A stretch of 24,805 nucleotides of DNA from Verrucomicrobiota bacterium (GCA_025360895.1 JANYBF010000338.1:1-24805), one strand, 5' to 3'; positions 7,184-15,844 are shown, numbered from the stretch's first letter. Program-made: numbers and translations. Notes: generated by a model from the sequence alone, not told the origin.

Positions 7184-8365
7184 TCAGCGACTAGGCAAGG
7201 CGCCGCGGCGCAACCACACCAAGCCACCCAAGCCGAGCACCAGCAATCCCGACACCGCCCACGCACCAGCATTGGCAACTTGCGGCAGGAAAGACAGCGA
7301 GAGTGCGCCCACCGCCGGCCCGGCGAAGCTGCCCAAGCCGATCGCCGCCTCGTGAATTCCGCCATGGACGCCTTTCGTGTCGCCCGCGTCCATTGAGTAG
7401 AAAAGCGACGAGTAGTAGATCAACCCGAGGGCGACCCCAAGCGCCAGTTGCGCCAGCAAAACGATAGCGAGATTTGGCACGACAAGAATCACCACGAAAG
7501 TCACGATCAGCAAGAGATAGGAGGTCAGCAGCCAGCGGAAGCGATAATGCCAGCCGGCCCAAAACCACAATCCGCAGAACGCTGCCAACCGGGCGAAGCA
7601 CCAGAGCGAACAGCAAAAGCCGGCTTGGGTCGTGGTCAGATTCAGATTGTGCGCCACGCCCGGCATGGCGGCAACGAGGGTGTTGACGGCAATGTAGGCA
7701 AACGGGTTGGCGAGCCAAGCCATGCGCAGAAAGGTCTTGGCCCGGGGCCTGGGCGCCGGCGCGGTTGGACCGCCGACCGGGGAGACTGCCGCCAGCGGTT
7801 GGACGCCGGCAGATTGGTGATGCAACCAGAAGGTCAGGGCGAGTTGTCCGACTTGGAGCGCGAGCGGCAGGAAAAAAAGGCTTTGCCGTCCGAGCTTTTC
7901 CAGCAACGCCCCGCCGGTGAAATAGGCCAGCGCGCCAGTGCCGGCCCATACGACATTGTAAATGCCGATATGGCGCTGCAAACCCGCCCCCGTTTCGCCT
8001 TCACTCACGAGTGCTTCCAAGGTTGGCCAAGTGAAACTCATGCCCACCACCGTGACGAGCGCGAGCGCGATATACACTGCCGGCGAAGTTGCGAACTGCC
8101 AGCCGAGCGTGAGCGCGACAATCATGGTGCCGAACCCAACCTTCAGCGCGGCGAAATACCCGGCGCGCTGTGCGAAGCGGCCCCCCCACAACGCGGCGGG
8201 CACACACGCCAGCCCAATCACCGCAGCTAAGGCGAGATTTGCCTGGTTGCCAAAGCCGAACTGTTGTTGCGTGAAGAAATAAAAATAATAGAAGTAATAC
8301 GTCACCGCGAAGGAATTCAATCCTTCGAGGATAAAGACGCCGGTTTTGATTTTGCGGGAATACAT
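7184..8365 (-). CDS. MFS transporter, substrate unknown
   Basis: A 393-residue integral membrane protein with about 12 hydrophobic segments in two halves joined by a Pro-rich, positively charged loop (GGPTAPAPRPRAKTFLR, about 206-222). The first half contains an RFAQRAGYFAALKVGFG loop after segment 2, corresponding to the MFS motif A region but weakly conserved. The segment TYYFYYFYFF near residue 22 is unusually rich in Tyr and Phe. It starts 28 bp after the Nudix gene and is followed by the M24 peptidase, so the three probably share a transcript. Nothing shows the substrate; a drug, sugar or peptide-breakdown product are all possible. Confidence 0.85.
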   Translation of the reverse strand: MYSRKIKTGVFILEGLNSFAVTYYFYYFYFFTQQQFGFGNQANLALAAVIGLACVPAALWGGRFAQRAGYFAALKVGFGTMIVALTLGWQFATSPAVYIALALVTVVGMSFTWPTLEALVSEGETGAGLQRHIGIYNVVWAGTGALAYFTGGALLEKLGRQSLFFLPLALQVGQLALTFWLHHQSAGVQPLAAVSPVGGPTAPAPRPRAKTFLRMAWLANPFAYIAVNTLVAAMPGVAHNLNLTTTQAGFCCSLWCFARLAAFCGLWFWAGWHYRFRWLLTSYLLLIVTFVVILVVPNLAIVLLAQLALGVALGLIYYSSLFYSMDAGDTKGVHGGIHEAAIGLGSFAGPAVGALSLSFLPQVANAGAWAVSGLLVLGLGGLVWLRRGALPSR

Positions 8366-8393
8366 GCGGACGAGGTTGAGGCCAGCGGTCTCT

Positions 8394-8861
8394 TCAAACT
8401 GCCGGCCGGGAGACTTCGGTGAGCGCTTGGCGGCAATACCACTTCACCGCCTCGGACATCACGGGTTGAAGCGCGTCCAACTCAGCCGCAGAACACCAGC
8501 GGATGGCATGATGCTCTTCGGCCGCCAGCGTGGTCGCACCCCTTTTTGGTCGCGCCCAATAAATCATGCCGATGTGCTCGTGCGTGGCCGTAATGCGATG
8601 AATATCGAGAAAGCGCGGGGCAATCAACGCGCGCGTGCCCGACTCGGTGGTGGGCGGTCGTTCGCCGAGGAGTTCCACGTCCAGCCCGCTTTCCTCTTTC
8701 GCTTCGCGCACGGCTGCTTGTTCCGGGTCTTCGTCCAACTCGATGTGCCCACCCAGCGGCAACCACTTGTCGAGCTTGCGATGGTGAATTAGTAGCACCT
8801 TGTCGTCCTGAACGACGAAGATCGCGACCGTAAAATCAATTTTTTCGTGGATGTGAGCCAT
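8394..8861 (-). CDS. Nudix hydrolase
   Basis: A 155-residue hydrolase of nucleoside-diphosphate-linked compounds. The Nudix box is intact at 38-60 (G-x5-E-x7-REAKEESGL), giving the Mg-binding helix with R52, E53, E56 and E57. The N-terminus (FTVAIFVVQDDKVLLIHHRKLDKWLPLGGHIE) is typical of small housekeeping Nudix enzymes, and the Trp-leu-pro-gly-gly strand precedes the box as usual. It is the first gene of the Nudix-MFS-M24 set. Substrate cannot be predicted from the box alone. The start at 8861 is the only good ATG before the first conserved strand; a clear Shine-Dalgarno is not visible. Confidence 0.92.
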   Translation of the reverse strand: MAHIHEKIDFTVAIFVVQDDKVLLIHHRKLDKWLPLGGHIELDEDPEQAAVREAKEESGLDVELLGERPPTTESGTRALIAPRFLDIHRITATHEHIGMIYWARPKRGATTLAAEEHHAIRWCSAAELDALQPVMSEAVKWYCRQALTEVSRPAV

Positions 8862-9075
8862 CGGCGGGATGCAGGTTGCAAGTTAACGGTTGCTGGCGCA
8901 AGCACGCGGACGGGCCTACGGCCAATCGACAATAACCATCATTCGTTATTCCTCCCGGCGTCCTTCTTGGAATCCTATCACCATATGTGCCAATGCCAGT
9001 TGCTATCGTTTCTTGCTGCACCTTGGCTTGGAAATTTCACGACTGGGAACCTGGGGGCAAGAAGCGCACGGCTCC
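8862..9075. other. Intergenic region upstream of the Nudix gene
   Basis: This stretch lies between the Nudix start and the terminator of the LamG gene. Frames through it show no codon-like composition or recognisable motif. It must hold the promoter for the Nudix-MFS-M24 set, but I cannot point to convincing -35/-10 boxes. Confidence 0.4.
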
Positions 9076-9115
9076 AAAAAAACACGAGGCGACCGGGGGA
9101 TGCCCGGCCGCCTCG
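9076..9115 (-). terminator. Rho-independent terminator of the LamG gene
   Basis: CGAGGCGACCGGG (9085-9097) pairs with CCCGGCCGCCTCG (9103-9115) over 13 positions with a single mismatch and a 5-nt loop. On the minus strand the stem is followed, two bases later, by seven T residues (9082-9076). It starts 38 bp after the stop codon of the LamG gene. Confidence 0.85.
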
Positions 9116-9152
9116 CCATCATTTGGATTGTGATGTCTTCAGTCCTAAACGA

Positions 9153-12100
9153 CTAGGGCCCGACGCCGTAGAACGTGTTGGTCGAGGTCGGGGTGAACCG
9201 GTAGTAAGGCGCGGCAGCACCGGCTACCGGGGTCCAAGGTCCGGTGACACTGCTGGACTTCTTGAGCGTGCCAGCTTCCCAGATGAGTTCAATGTCGCCG
9301 CCAGGTAATTTGTTTATCGTGATGGAAACCGGTCCGAAGGTGTCGAACGACCGGCCATAATTCTGGCCGGCGCCGTACACGCTTCGGGCTTCGATGTCCG
9401 TGAGTGCCCGGCGCCAGATCCCGATATCATCGAGGATGAAAGAACCTGATTCTTGATATTGGCCATCAGCACCCTGGCCGATGTTGAAAGGCAGGCCGGA
9501 ATCAATGTTGCCGAGGCCGGCAATTGGCACCGTGCTCACCAATACGCCGTCGAGATATGTGGAACCATTGCCACTACGGTTAAAGGTCTCGACTACGCTA
9601 TGCCAATTACCATCATTGATCGAACCGTCAGAGCCATAGAGACCCGCGAATGTTCCATCTGAAATAGTGAGGGACCAAGACCAGCCGCCGAGTTTATACG
9701 AAGGTGCGAAGGTCACCCCGTAACCGCCGTAGGAAGTTGCGGAACTTGAAAGGAAGGGCAGGTCCCCATTGACATAACCAGCCGGGAGCTTCACCCAATA
9801 GGCGACGGAGAAGTCAATGCTCGAGCCGAATTGGAAGTCCGGAGGATTACCCAGTGTTACATAATTATAGAGGCTGTTGGTCGTATCGGTCGAGACGCTC
9901 AGCGCCTGATTACCGATTTTACCTGACACCAACGTGGGTGAACCGACGGACGTTCCGTTGTTGCCGTGGCCGGATGAATCGTTGTAGTTACCGTCGAATT
10001 CGAGGTGGAGTACCAAGCCGTTCGTCAGGTTGGCGAAAGTGGGCGGATGATAGACGGTGATCACTGCACCGGCGCTGATGGCATAGCCAAAGGTATTCGT
10101 GGCGGCAGCCGTATAGGTGTCACTGGAGGCCGTATAGAAAACATTGCTCACCGTGAGGGTGGCGTTGGTCTGGCCGGGAAGGTTTACGCCGTTCTTTTTC
10201 CATTGCAGTGTGATTGTAGGCGCACCCACAGCGGTGGCAGAAAACATGACGTTTTGGCCCGCGAAAGTATTTTGTGATTGCGGCTGGATAGAGAAGGTCG
10301 GCGGCACACCGAAGAATGCGGCCGCGTAATGGGCCTTGATTTGGGTGGAGGTCAGCAGCTTGCCGTAAAGCGCCACCTCGTCCACGGAACCGACAAAGTA
10401 ATTTTTCAATATACTGGCAAGGCCGGTGCCAAAACCTCCGATAATAAAGGGTTTGCTGTTGTTTAAGGGCGTCCCACTATTCCCCCAAATAAACCCATCA
10501 GTCACCCCGTTGACATAAACCTGATACGGGAAAGTTGCACTACTGACAGGATCATAAAGGATGACCAGATGAATCCATTGGTTTGCCTGGATCGTCGGAT
10601 CGAAACCTGCCGCCGCGCCAGGCGCACTGCCGAAGTTGCCGCCGCCATTCTGGCCTTGCCAATAAGTCGTGGCCCCGATGCCATAGCCGTTGCCATTCTC
10701 GTCGAATGAAGAGGCCGCTGTGACACCATTAACTGCGGTCGTTTGCTTGGCCCATAATTCGAGTGTGAGCTTTGAACTGCTCAAACTTGAAAAATAAGGA
10801 ATATATCCGTAGCTACCATCTCCCGAAAAGGTTGCGGCCGTGCCGGCGATACCGCCGGTGATGGCCCCGGGATTTCCGACGGTGAGGCCGCCGGCGTTCG
10901 TGTAGGTGCCGGAGTGCCGGCCCATAGCATCGGCCAACAGGGTGCCGTTCGTGGCGACAGTGTCGTCTAACCGCCACCAGGATTCCGGTGCATCGGCGTC
11001 AACCACTGCGGCGTAGGTGCCCGCCGCGAGGGCCGGTACCGTGACCACAGCCAGGCCGAGGTTCGTTGAACCCAAAGAGTTGGTCACGCTGACAGTATAG
11101 GAGCCTGCGTTATTGGTGGTCACGCTGACAACCGTGTAAGCGGCGCCGGTCGCTCCGGGAATCGGTGTGCCATTCGTTTTCCACTGATAAACGAGGCCGC
11201 CGCCCGTCGCCACAACACTCAAACTGAGGCGGCCGCCAGGGTAGATGGTGCTGCCAACCGGCCCGGATATGATGACCGGTGCGGTCGCTATCTGGCCGGT
11301 AACATTCGCCACTCCGCTCGGGGCCGAGCCAAAGGCATTGGTGACGATGACATCATAGGCTCCGGAATCAGCCGCGATACTAAAGTTAGGTTTGGAATAC
11401 ACGCTGTTAGTGGCCCCCGGGATCGAGACGGTATTCTGGCGCCATTGGTAGCTTAGATTCGGTGTGCCACCCGCGTTCACCGTGAGGGTCAGAGTGTCAC
11501 CCGCGACAATCGGTTGATCCGGGCTTGGCGGACCGGAGAAAACGATGGGGCCAAGGCCGCCTACGGCGGAGGCGTATTGGGTGTAGAGTTCCCCCGAGCT
11601 TAGGGAACGGTTCCAAATTGCCACCTCGTCAATAACGCCACTAAAACTGTAAGCTGGCAAGCCTGCGTCAGTGCCAATGAGGGTCGCACCGTCAAACGCT
11701 TGGTTCACATGAGCCAGGTAGTTGGTGACGCTGGTGAAACTGGCCGGGTTGTTGGTGGTGGCAATATAAATTTCCGCTTCCGTCGGCTGAACAACCAAGG
11801 CCACAAATGCCCAGTCCGAGTTTGGAAGTTGCGTCAAGCCCGCATCCGTGGTGGGACTCCAGTTGTAAGTGTTCGGGTCATTATTCCAAACATAGCCAAG
11901 CCCTAATCCGCCGCTAACTGCGTCAATCGTCAGGCCCGCATAGGTGGTTCCGGCATCACTTACGACAATACCCGCCGCAGACTGTTGCAGATTGGAAGCG
12001 TTGACCCAGCCGGAAATAGTCAAGGTGTTGGTATTGAAGTTGAACGCGGGAAGCCGGACCGCACCGCCACCGGCGGCGAAGGCCGGCGCCTTATTCGCCG

Positions 12101-13079
12101 CATCAAACCCCGGATACGTCGCCGGTTTCGGCCCGGGCGCACCTGCCACGGCATCTGCGAGGTACAAACCGTTTCCGGCAGTGCCAAGCGCACCCAAGTT
12201 TGCAGCCACCGGCTGGGGCGGTGCCTGATAGCGGTCATAAAGCAGCGGAGCGTCCGCCAGCACCGTCGCGGCATAAGTTGCCGGCGCAGTGGTGGCCGCC
12301 GTATAGTGGGCGGATACTCGGGACGCGGAGAGCGCGCTGCCGTACACTGCTGCTTCGGCAGCTTTACCGGGCCAAAAGAAATTAAGCGAGCTGCGGCAGC
12401 CAACCGTGAACGGGGCGTCAGTGTTCGGCACGTATCCAAGCCCAGCTCCGTTAGTAACCACGATTCCCGAGTCGGCCACGACTCCATTAGTATAAAGAGT
12501 TGCAGTCGTGCCATCGTAGGTCAGCGTGAGCTGAACCCAGGTTCCAACAGCCGGGACCGGCGTAGACAAGGTAATCGAAGGGTTAGAGGCGTTCGTATTG
12601 AACATACGAAATACATAGGAAGAACCCAAAAAGAAAGTGTTCCCATTGTCTTGGGCGAGATACCAACCGGAACGCGGGGAAGTTAGGTGGACGGACGACG
12701 CAAGGTAGGCAAAATTGGGAACTACTGCAGCGTTGGCCCATAATTCAACGCTAAAATTGGTTGTGTTTAGCCCGTCCACCCAGGGAGTGGAGACATACGA
12801 CGCAGTGCCGTCCAAGCCGACCGCAACACTGCCCGAGAACGGCCCCGGCAAATTAAGTGCGGGCAGGCTAATGTAGGCTCCATCGGCACTGGTTCCCAGC
12901 GATCCCGAATTGGTGGCGGAACTCGTTGAAGGTTGCACGGTTTCGTTCAGTCGCCAAAAACCGGCCGGGTTCTGGGAGAGCACGGTGGACTGGTAATCCG
13001 CGTGGGCCGGCAGGCCAGCGGACAAGGTCACCAGCAGGGCACTGCCGAGCCGGAAAACAGTTTTATAATTTCGTTTCAT
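9153..13079 (-). CDS. Secreted LamG/Ig multidomain surface protein, 1308 residues
   Basis: A Sec signal peptide (1-27, ending PAHA) leads into alternating beta domains: LamG-like jellyrolls at about 28-265, 268-508, 687-922 and 1015-1240, and Ig-like domains at about 510-595, 598-684 and 924-1010. The jellyrolls share FSVELW/LTLELW strands, YDGTTATLYTNG-type turns and the closing GxIDEVAIWNRSLS motif. The Ig units share QWRxN...IPGATN...DSGAYDVIVTNAFGS. The tail (1248-1308, ending SSSVTGPWTPVAGAAAPYYRF...TFYGVGP) is a small beta motif common in verrucomicrobial surface proteins. No catalytic residues, LPxTG or PEP-CTERM anchor are seen, so carbohydrate or matrix binding is inferred. An AAGGGA lies 11 bases before the start. 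The pseudopilin-like gene precedes it by 211 bp and a strong terminator follows. Confidence 0.9.
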   Translation of the reverse strand: MKRNYKTVFRLGSALLVTLSAGLPAHADYQSTVLSQNPAGFWRLNETVQPSTSSATNSGSLGTSADGAYISLPALNLPGPFSGSVAVGLDGTASYVSTPWVDGLNTTNFSVELWANAAVVPNFAYLASSVHLTSPRSGWYLAQDNGNTFFLGSSYVFRMFNTNASNPSITLSTPVPAVGTWVQLTLTYDGTTATLYTNGVVADSGIVVTNGAGLGYVPNTDAPFTVGCRSSLNFFWPGKAAEAAVYGSALSASRVSAHYTAATTAPATYAATVLADAPLLYDRYQAPPQPVAANLGALGTAGNGLYLADAVAGAPGPKPATYPGFDAANKAPAFAAGGGAVRLPAFNFNTNTLTISGWVNASNLQQSAAGIVVSDAGTTYAGLTIDAVSGGLGLGYVWNNDPNTYNWSPTTDAGLTQLPNSDWAFVALVVQPTEAEIYIATTNNPASFTSVTNYLAHVNQAFDGATLIGTDAGLPAYSFSGVIDEVAIWNRSLSSGELYTQYASAVGGLGPIVFSGPPSPDQPIVAGDTLTLTVNAGGTPNLSYQWRQNTVSIPGATNSVYSKPNFSIAADSGAYDVIVTNAFGSAPSGVANVTGQIATAPVIISGPVGSTIYPGGRLSLSVVATGGGLVYQWKTNGTPIPGATGAAYTVVSVTTNNAGSYTVSVTNSLGSTNLGLAVVTVPALAAGTYAAVVDADAPESWWRLDDTVATNGTLLADAMGRHSGTYTNAGGLTVGNPGAITGGIAGTAATFSGDGSYGYIPYFSSLSSSKLTLELWAKQTTAVNGVTAASSFDENGNGYGIGATTYWQGQNGGGNFGSAPGAAAGFDPTIQANQWIHLVILYDPVSSATFPYQVYVNGVTDGFIWGNSGTPLNNSKPFIIGGFGTGLASILKNYFVGSVDEVALYGKLLTSTQIKAHYAAAFFGVPPTFSIQPQSQNTFAGQNVMFSATAVGAPTITLQWKKNGVNLPGQTNATLTVSNVFYTASSDTYTAAATNTFGYAISAGAVITVYHPPTFANLTNGLVLHLEFDGNYNDSSGHGNNGTSVGSPTLVSGKIGNQALSVSTDTTNSLYNYVTLGNPPDFQFGSSIDFSVAYWVKLPAGYVNGDLPFLSSSATSYGGYGVTFAPSYKLGGWSWSLTISDGTFAGLYGSDGSINDGNWHSVVETFNRSGNGSTYLDGVLVSTVPIAGLGNIDSGLPFNIGQGADGQYQESGSFILDDIGIWRRALTDIEARSVYGAGQNYGRSFDTFGPVSITINKLPGGDIELIWEAGTLKKSSSVTGPWTPVAGAAAPYYRFTPTSTNTFYGVGP

Positions 13080-13090
13080 ATCTGATTTTT

Positions 13091-13215
13091 TCCCTTGGGT
13101 TACCGTTGGTTTTTGTTTTTATGCTTTTAACGAATCAGGCTTGTTTCAAAATACTGGCGACTGCATTACCCGGGCAAGATGCGTCAAGCCCCGGGTTTTC
13201 GTTGCTGACCCAAGG
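13091..13215 (-). promoter_or_regulatory. Candidate structured leader (RNA switch) of the LamG gene
   Basis: On the minus strand four segments can pair in alternative ways. S1 CCUUGGGU (13215-13208) pairs with S2 ACCCGGGG (13196-13189) over 8 bp including two G-U pairs, with an 11-nt loop. S2 extended by one C (ACCCGGGGC, 13196-13188) can instead pair with S3 GCCCGGGU (13175-13168), eight pairs with one bulged G and a 12-nt loop. S4 ACCCAAGG (13100-13093) is a perfect complement of S1 and overlaps the Shine-Dalgarno AAGGGA (13096-13091). So if S2 pairs with S3, S1 is free to cover the ribosome binding site. It does not match a riboswitch class I know. Short GC-rich matches can occur by chance. 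Confidence 0.4.
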
Positions 13216-13254
13216 CAGATGGCTGTCGTTGTTGTATGCGGCCAGAATGCATTG

Positions 13255-13282
13255 CTAATACAGTGTTTAAAACATTCAACAA
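13255..13282 (-). promoter_or_regulatory. Possible sigma70-type promoter for the LamG gene
   Basis: On the minus strand TTGTTG (13282-13277) and TATTAG (13260-13255) are separated by 16 bases, just downstream of the pseudopilin stop and upstream of the structured leader. The match is moderate, and transcription could equally read through from the pseudopilin gene since no terminator is seen between the two. Confidence 0.25.
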
Positions 13283-13290
13283 TACTTACA

Positions 13291-14217
13291 TTATCTCAGT
13301 CGTGTGGAACGATCCTGAAACCAATAAATGTCCGGATTGCCGGGTTGGGCCATGTTGATGGTTGGGGTGCCAGGTGGCGCGGTCAGCGGTGGAGTTGTGC
13401 GGGCATCCCGCCATTTTTTAATCTCCGAGTGACCATCAGCAAAGGACAAGCTACCGGCCCGGCTGTGATACATGCCTGGCAAATCTCCGGTCCATTGCCA
13501 TGAATTCGGGTTGTTAGGTGCATAGCCGGTCATATCAATCATGAAGTTGCTCCAGTTAACCGTATCTTCGCGCATGTCAAGGAACACAAATATACCGGCA
13601 GGGGCGGTAATCGCTGATGACTTTGGAAAGATCTGGTAGGGATGAGCAAACGCCCAACCACCGTCAGTTCCGCTCCAGAGTGGTTCAGATGTTCCATTCG
13701 GGGCGAACCCACCGACGTATAAATTCATGGACATCGTGAGGATCCGGGGTCGGGCTACATTTTGCCAAGTAACCGTGGAGCGATCAGAGGGGCACTTGTA
13801 AATCGCCTGCGATTTGTTGTAGCGCCAGAGTGGCCGCAACTGCATGTCATAGGCCGGCTCCCAATTGGCGCGATTAGCTCCAGTGTAATCCATGTGCGCC
13901 CCGGACCATGCGTAATTGTTCGGGTTAATCGGGTTTACCGCATCCATTGGGACACTGCCGCCCCGGCGACCTCCCCCAGTGCTGGCATAAACCAGAACAT
14001 CGTTGTTGTCTTCCGCATACATCCGCCAGGCCAAGGCCAGTTGCCGATGATCATTCATGCATTGAATACCCTGCGCCTTGAGCTTGGCTTTAGTGAGGGC
14101 GGGCAAAAGCATCGCGGCAAGGATGGCAATGATGGCAATCACGACGAGAAGCTCAATCAATGTGAACCCGTTCAGGTTTCCTCGAACATTTCGATTCTTT
14201 GTACTTAGGCCGTCCAT
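13291..14217 (-). CDS. Pseudopilin-like protein with prepilin N-terminal methylation motif
   Basis: A 308-residue protein with a short basic leader and the class III cleavage site G-F at residues 18-19, followed by the hydrophobic helix TLIELLVVIAIIAILAAMLLPAL. Prepilin peptidase would cut and N-methylate the Phe. The helix continues as an amphipathic segment (KAKLKAQGIQCMNDHRQLALAWRMYAEDN). The C-terminal half has the MYHSRAGSLSFADGHSEIKKWRD motif found in the DUF1559-like pseudopilins that are highly multiplied in planctomycetes and verrucomicrobia, and closes with DIYWFQDRSTRLR. Function in the family is not settled; a role in type II secretion or a surface pseudopilus is usually assumed. 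It precedes the secreted LamG protein on the same strand. Only an A-rich stretch, itself inside a possible hairpin, could serve as ribosome binding site. Confidence 0.9.
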   Translation of the reverse strand: MDGLSTKNRNVRGNLNGFTLIELLVVIAIIAILAAMLLPALTKAKLKAQGIQCMNDHRQLALAWRMYAEDNNDVLVYASTGGGRRGGSVPMDAVNPINPNNYAWSGAHMDYTGANRANWEPAYDMQLRPLWRYNKSQAIYKCPSDRSTVTWQNVARPRILTMSMNLYVGGFAPNGTSEPLWSGTDGGWAFAHPYQIFPKSSAITAPAGIFVFLDMREDTVNWSNFMIDMTGYAPNNPNSWQWTGDLPGMYHSRAGSLSFADGHSEIKKWRDARTTPPLTAPPGTPTINMAQPGNPDIYWFQDRSTRLR

Positions 14218-14857
14218 AACATTCTTTTTTTTGAAAATGACGAACCTGCATCAAAAAAAGGAGGAATGGTGTCAGAGACTGGTAATGACTCTGTACATTT
14301 CAATTCAGCTAGCAACCGACGTGCCTTGACGGTTGGCTTATTGCGTCCTGCCAGAAATCTCGAACAACCCATCAAAATTGCCATGCTCACTTTCGGTTGC
14401 GAATCAAAAGCGAGTGGTTTCAGTTGTTTCATAACGTGCACCATGGGCAAAACGTGACGTTTTTGCTTGGCCGTACTGTGCTGGTCGGCGAGGGCCAAGC
14501 GGCAATTGCTGCCAACCGGCAAGGGGTGATGACCGGGATCTTGGACGCGACTTGCAAAAAGCGAGGGTGCTAAAAATAGCCCGCCGAAGATTGCCGCACG
14601 TCAGCACATGAGGCCAAATCAGTTTTGCCTTCCGAAACACCTCTGGCAAGAAAGCCGAGGCTAAACGATTACACCTTCTGCTCATTTCAGGTGGCTTGTT
14701 GGTTGGTAGAAAGACAGTAGTTTGCCCGTGCAAAAAAAGTCAATGAAAAAATAGGTTCATGTCGGCAGGCCGGCAGGGTATTCAACCTTGGCCCATGTGG
14801 CGGCTTTGGAGAACAGAGGGGCAGAGTTGAAAAGACCGCTCGAACTCCTCATCCTTG
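14218..14857. other. 640-bp intergenic region between divergent genes
   Basis: The region separates the pseudopilin gene (minus) from the EEP-family gene (plus). Short frames in it lack coding character. Next to the pseudopilin start, an A/T hairpin pairs 14226-14234 with 14251-14259 over 9 bp. Farther out, 14313-14318 and 14330-14335 pair (CAACCG/CGGTTG on the plus strand), directly followed on the minus strand's 5' side by GACGCAATAAGCC (14347-14335). An AAAGGAGGAATG at 14257-14268 on the plus strand resembles a ribosome binding site, but it abuts the ATG. From 14460 to 14857 I see nothing specific. Confidence 0.5.
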
Positions 14858-15844
14858 ATGGAAATGACACCGCCGCCGCACAGTTCCCGTTTTACCGTTT
14901 GGGGATTGTTGGAGGTTGGAGCAGTGATAACGTGTCTCGCCACGGTCACCGGGTTTCTCGGACGGTGGTGGTGGATTTTTGATCTGACTTCCAATTTCCG
15001 TCTGCATTTAGCCCTCTCGCTGGGCGCGCTTGCGGTGGTCTGGGTGGTGACACGCCACTGGCGGATGGCGGTGATTTGTGGTGTCGGTGCCGCAGTCAAC
15101 GCCGTGCTGGTAATGTTCCTCCTCTGGCCGGGAGCAAAGACGATGGTGACTGCCGCCCCGCGACTGCGACTTGTGGCGCTGAACGTTCAAACTGAAAACG
15201 AGCGGAGGGATCTCGTGCTGGAGTTCCTGCGCCACACGGATGCCGATGTCATTCTGCTGATGGAAGTGAACGCGCGTTGGATGAACGTCTTGGGATCCCT
15301 TCGCACCAACTACCCGCAGATCATCGCCGAACCGCGCGAGGACAACTTCGGTATCGCGCTGTTCAGCCGGCTCCCCTTAACCAATAGTCAGGTGGTCGAA
15401 CTCGGCCAAGCGGAGGTGCCGTCCATTGCCACGACCGTTGCGGTTGGGGGACAAAACGTTTTCCTGCTGGGTACTCATCCGCTGCCGCCGGGTTCGGCGG
15501 ATTACGCCCGGCGGCGGAATGAGCAGTTTCGGGAAATCGCCGCCCGGATCCGCCGCAGCGCCATGCCCGCGATTGTCCTTGGCGACCTGAATTCCACCCC
15601 TTGGAGTCCTTACTTTGCCGATCTACTCCGCGACGGTGGGTTGAAGAATACATCACAAGGGCGCGGCCTTTTCGGCTCCTGGCCGGCAGGATTGCCCGGC
15701 GGGCGAATCGCGCTCGACCATTGTCTCATCTCATCTTCAATCAACCTCCTCAACAAACAACTTGGTCCGCAGGTCGGCAGCGATCATTTGCCAGTGTTGG
15801 TCGAGGTTCAAATTTCGCCACCGGGCAGGGCGCCAAAGTTATGA
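14858..15844 (+). CDS. Membrane-anchored endonuclease/exonuclease/phosphatase (EEP) family protein
   Basis: A 328-residue protein with three hydrophobic segments in the first 95 residues (GLLEVGAVITCLATVTGFLG; LHLALSLGALAVVWVV; MAVICGVGAAVNAVLVMFLL) and an EEP catalytic domain outside the membrane. Catalytic motifs are complete: LVALNVQTEN, DVILLMEVN with the metal-binding Glu, FGIALFSRLPL, GTHPLPP with the His, VLGDLNSTPWS with Asp/Asn, and GSDHLPVLVEV with the Asp-His pair. Such proteins hydrolyse phosphodiesters or phosphomonoesters; the substrate (nucleic acid, phospholipid or other) is not given by sequence. Start choices are TTG 14855, ATG 14858 and ATG 14864, none with a good Shine-Dalgarno. 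Its TGA overlaps an ATG at 15841 (ATGA), and the lipid kinase gene follows 141 bp downstream. Confidence 0.88.
   Translation: MEMTPPPHSSRFTVWGLLEVGAVITCLATVTGFLGRWWWIFDLTSNFRLHLALSLGALAVVWVVTRHWRMAVICGVGAAVNAVLVMFLLWPGAKTMVTAAPRLRLVALNVQTENERRDLVLEFLRHTDADVILLMEVNARWMNVLGSLRTNYPQIIAEPREDNFGIALFSRLPLTNSQVVELGQAEVPSIATTVAVGGQNVFLLGTHPLPPGSADYARRRNEQFREIAARIRRSAMPAIVLGDLNSTPWSPYFADLLRDGGLKNTSQGRGLFGSWPAGLPGGRIALDHCLISSSINLLNKQLGPQVGSDHLPVLVEVQISPPGRAPKL

Noticed and set aside
13160..13215. LamG leader as a known c-di-GMP-I riboswitch
   Set aside because: It contains GACGCA and a GAAA, but not in the GEMM order or stem context; kept only as an unclassified structured leader.
14266..14457. 63-codon plus-strand ORF preceded by AAAGGAGG
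   Set aside because: The SD-like sequence abuts the ATG with almost no spacing, the composition is not protein-like, and no motif is present.
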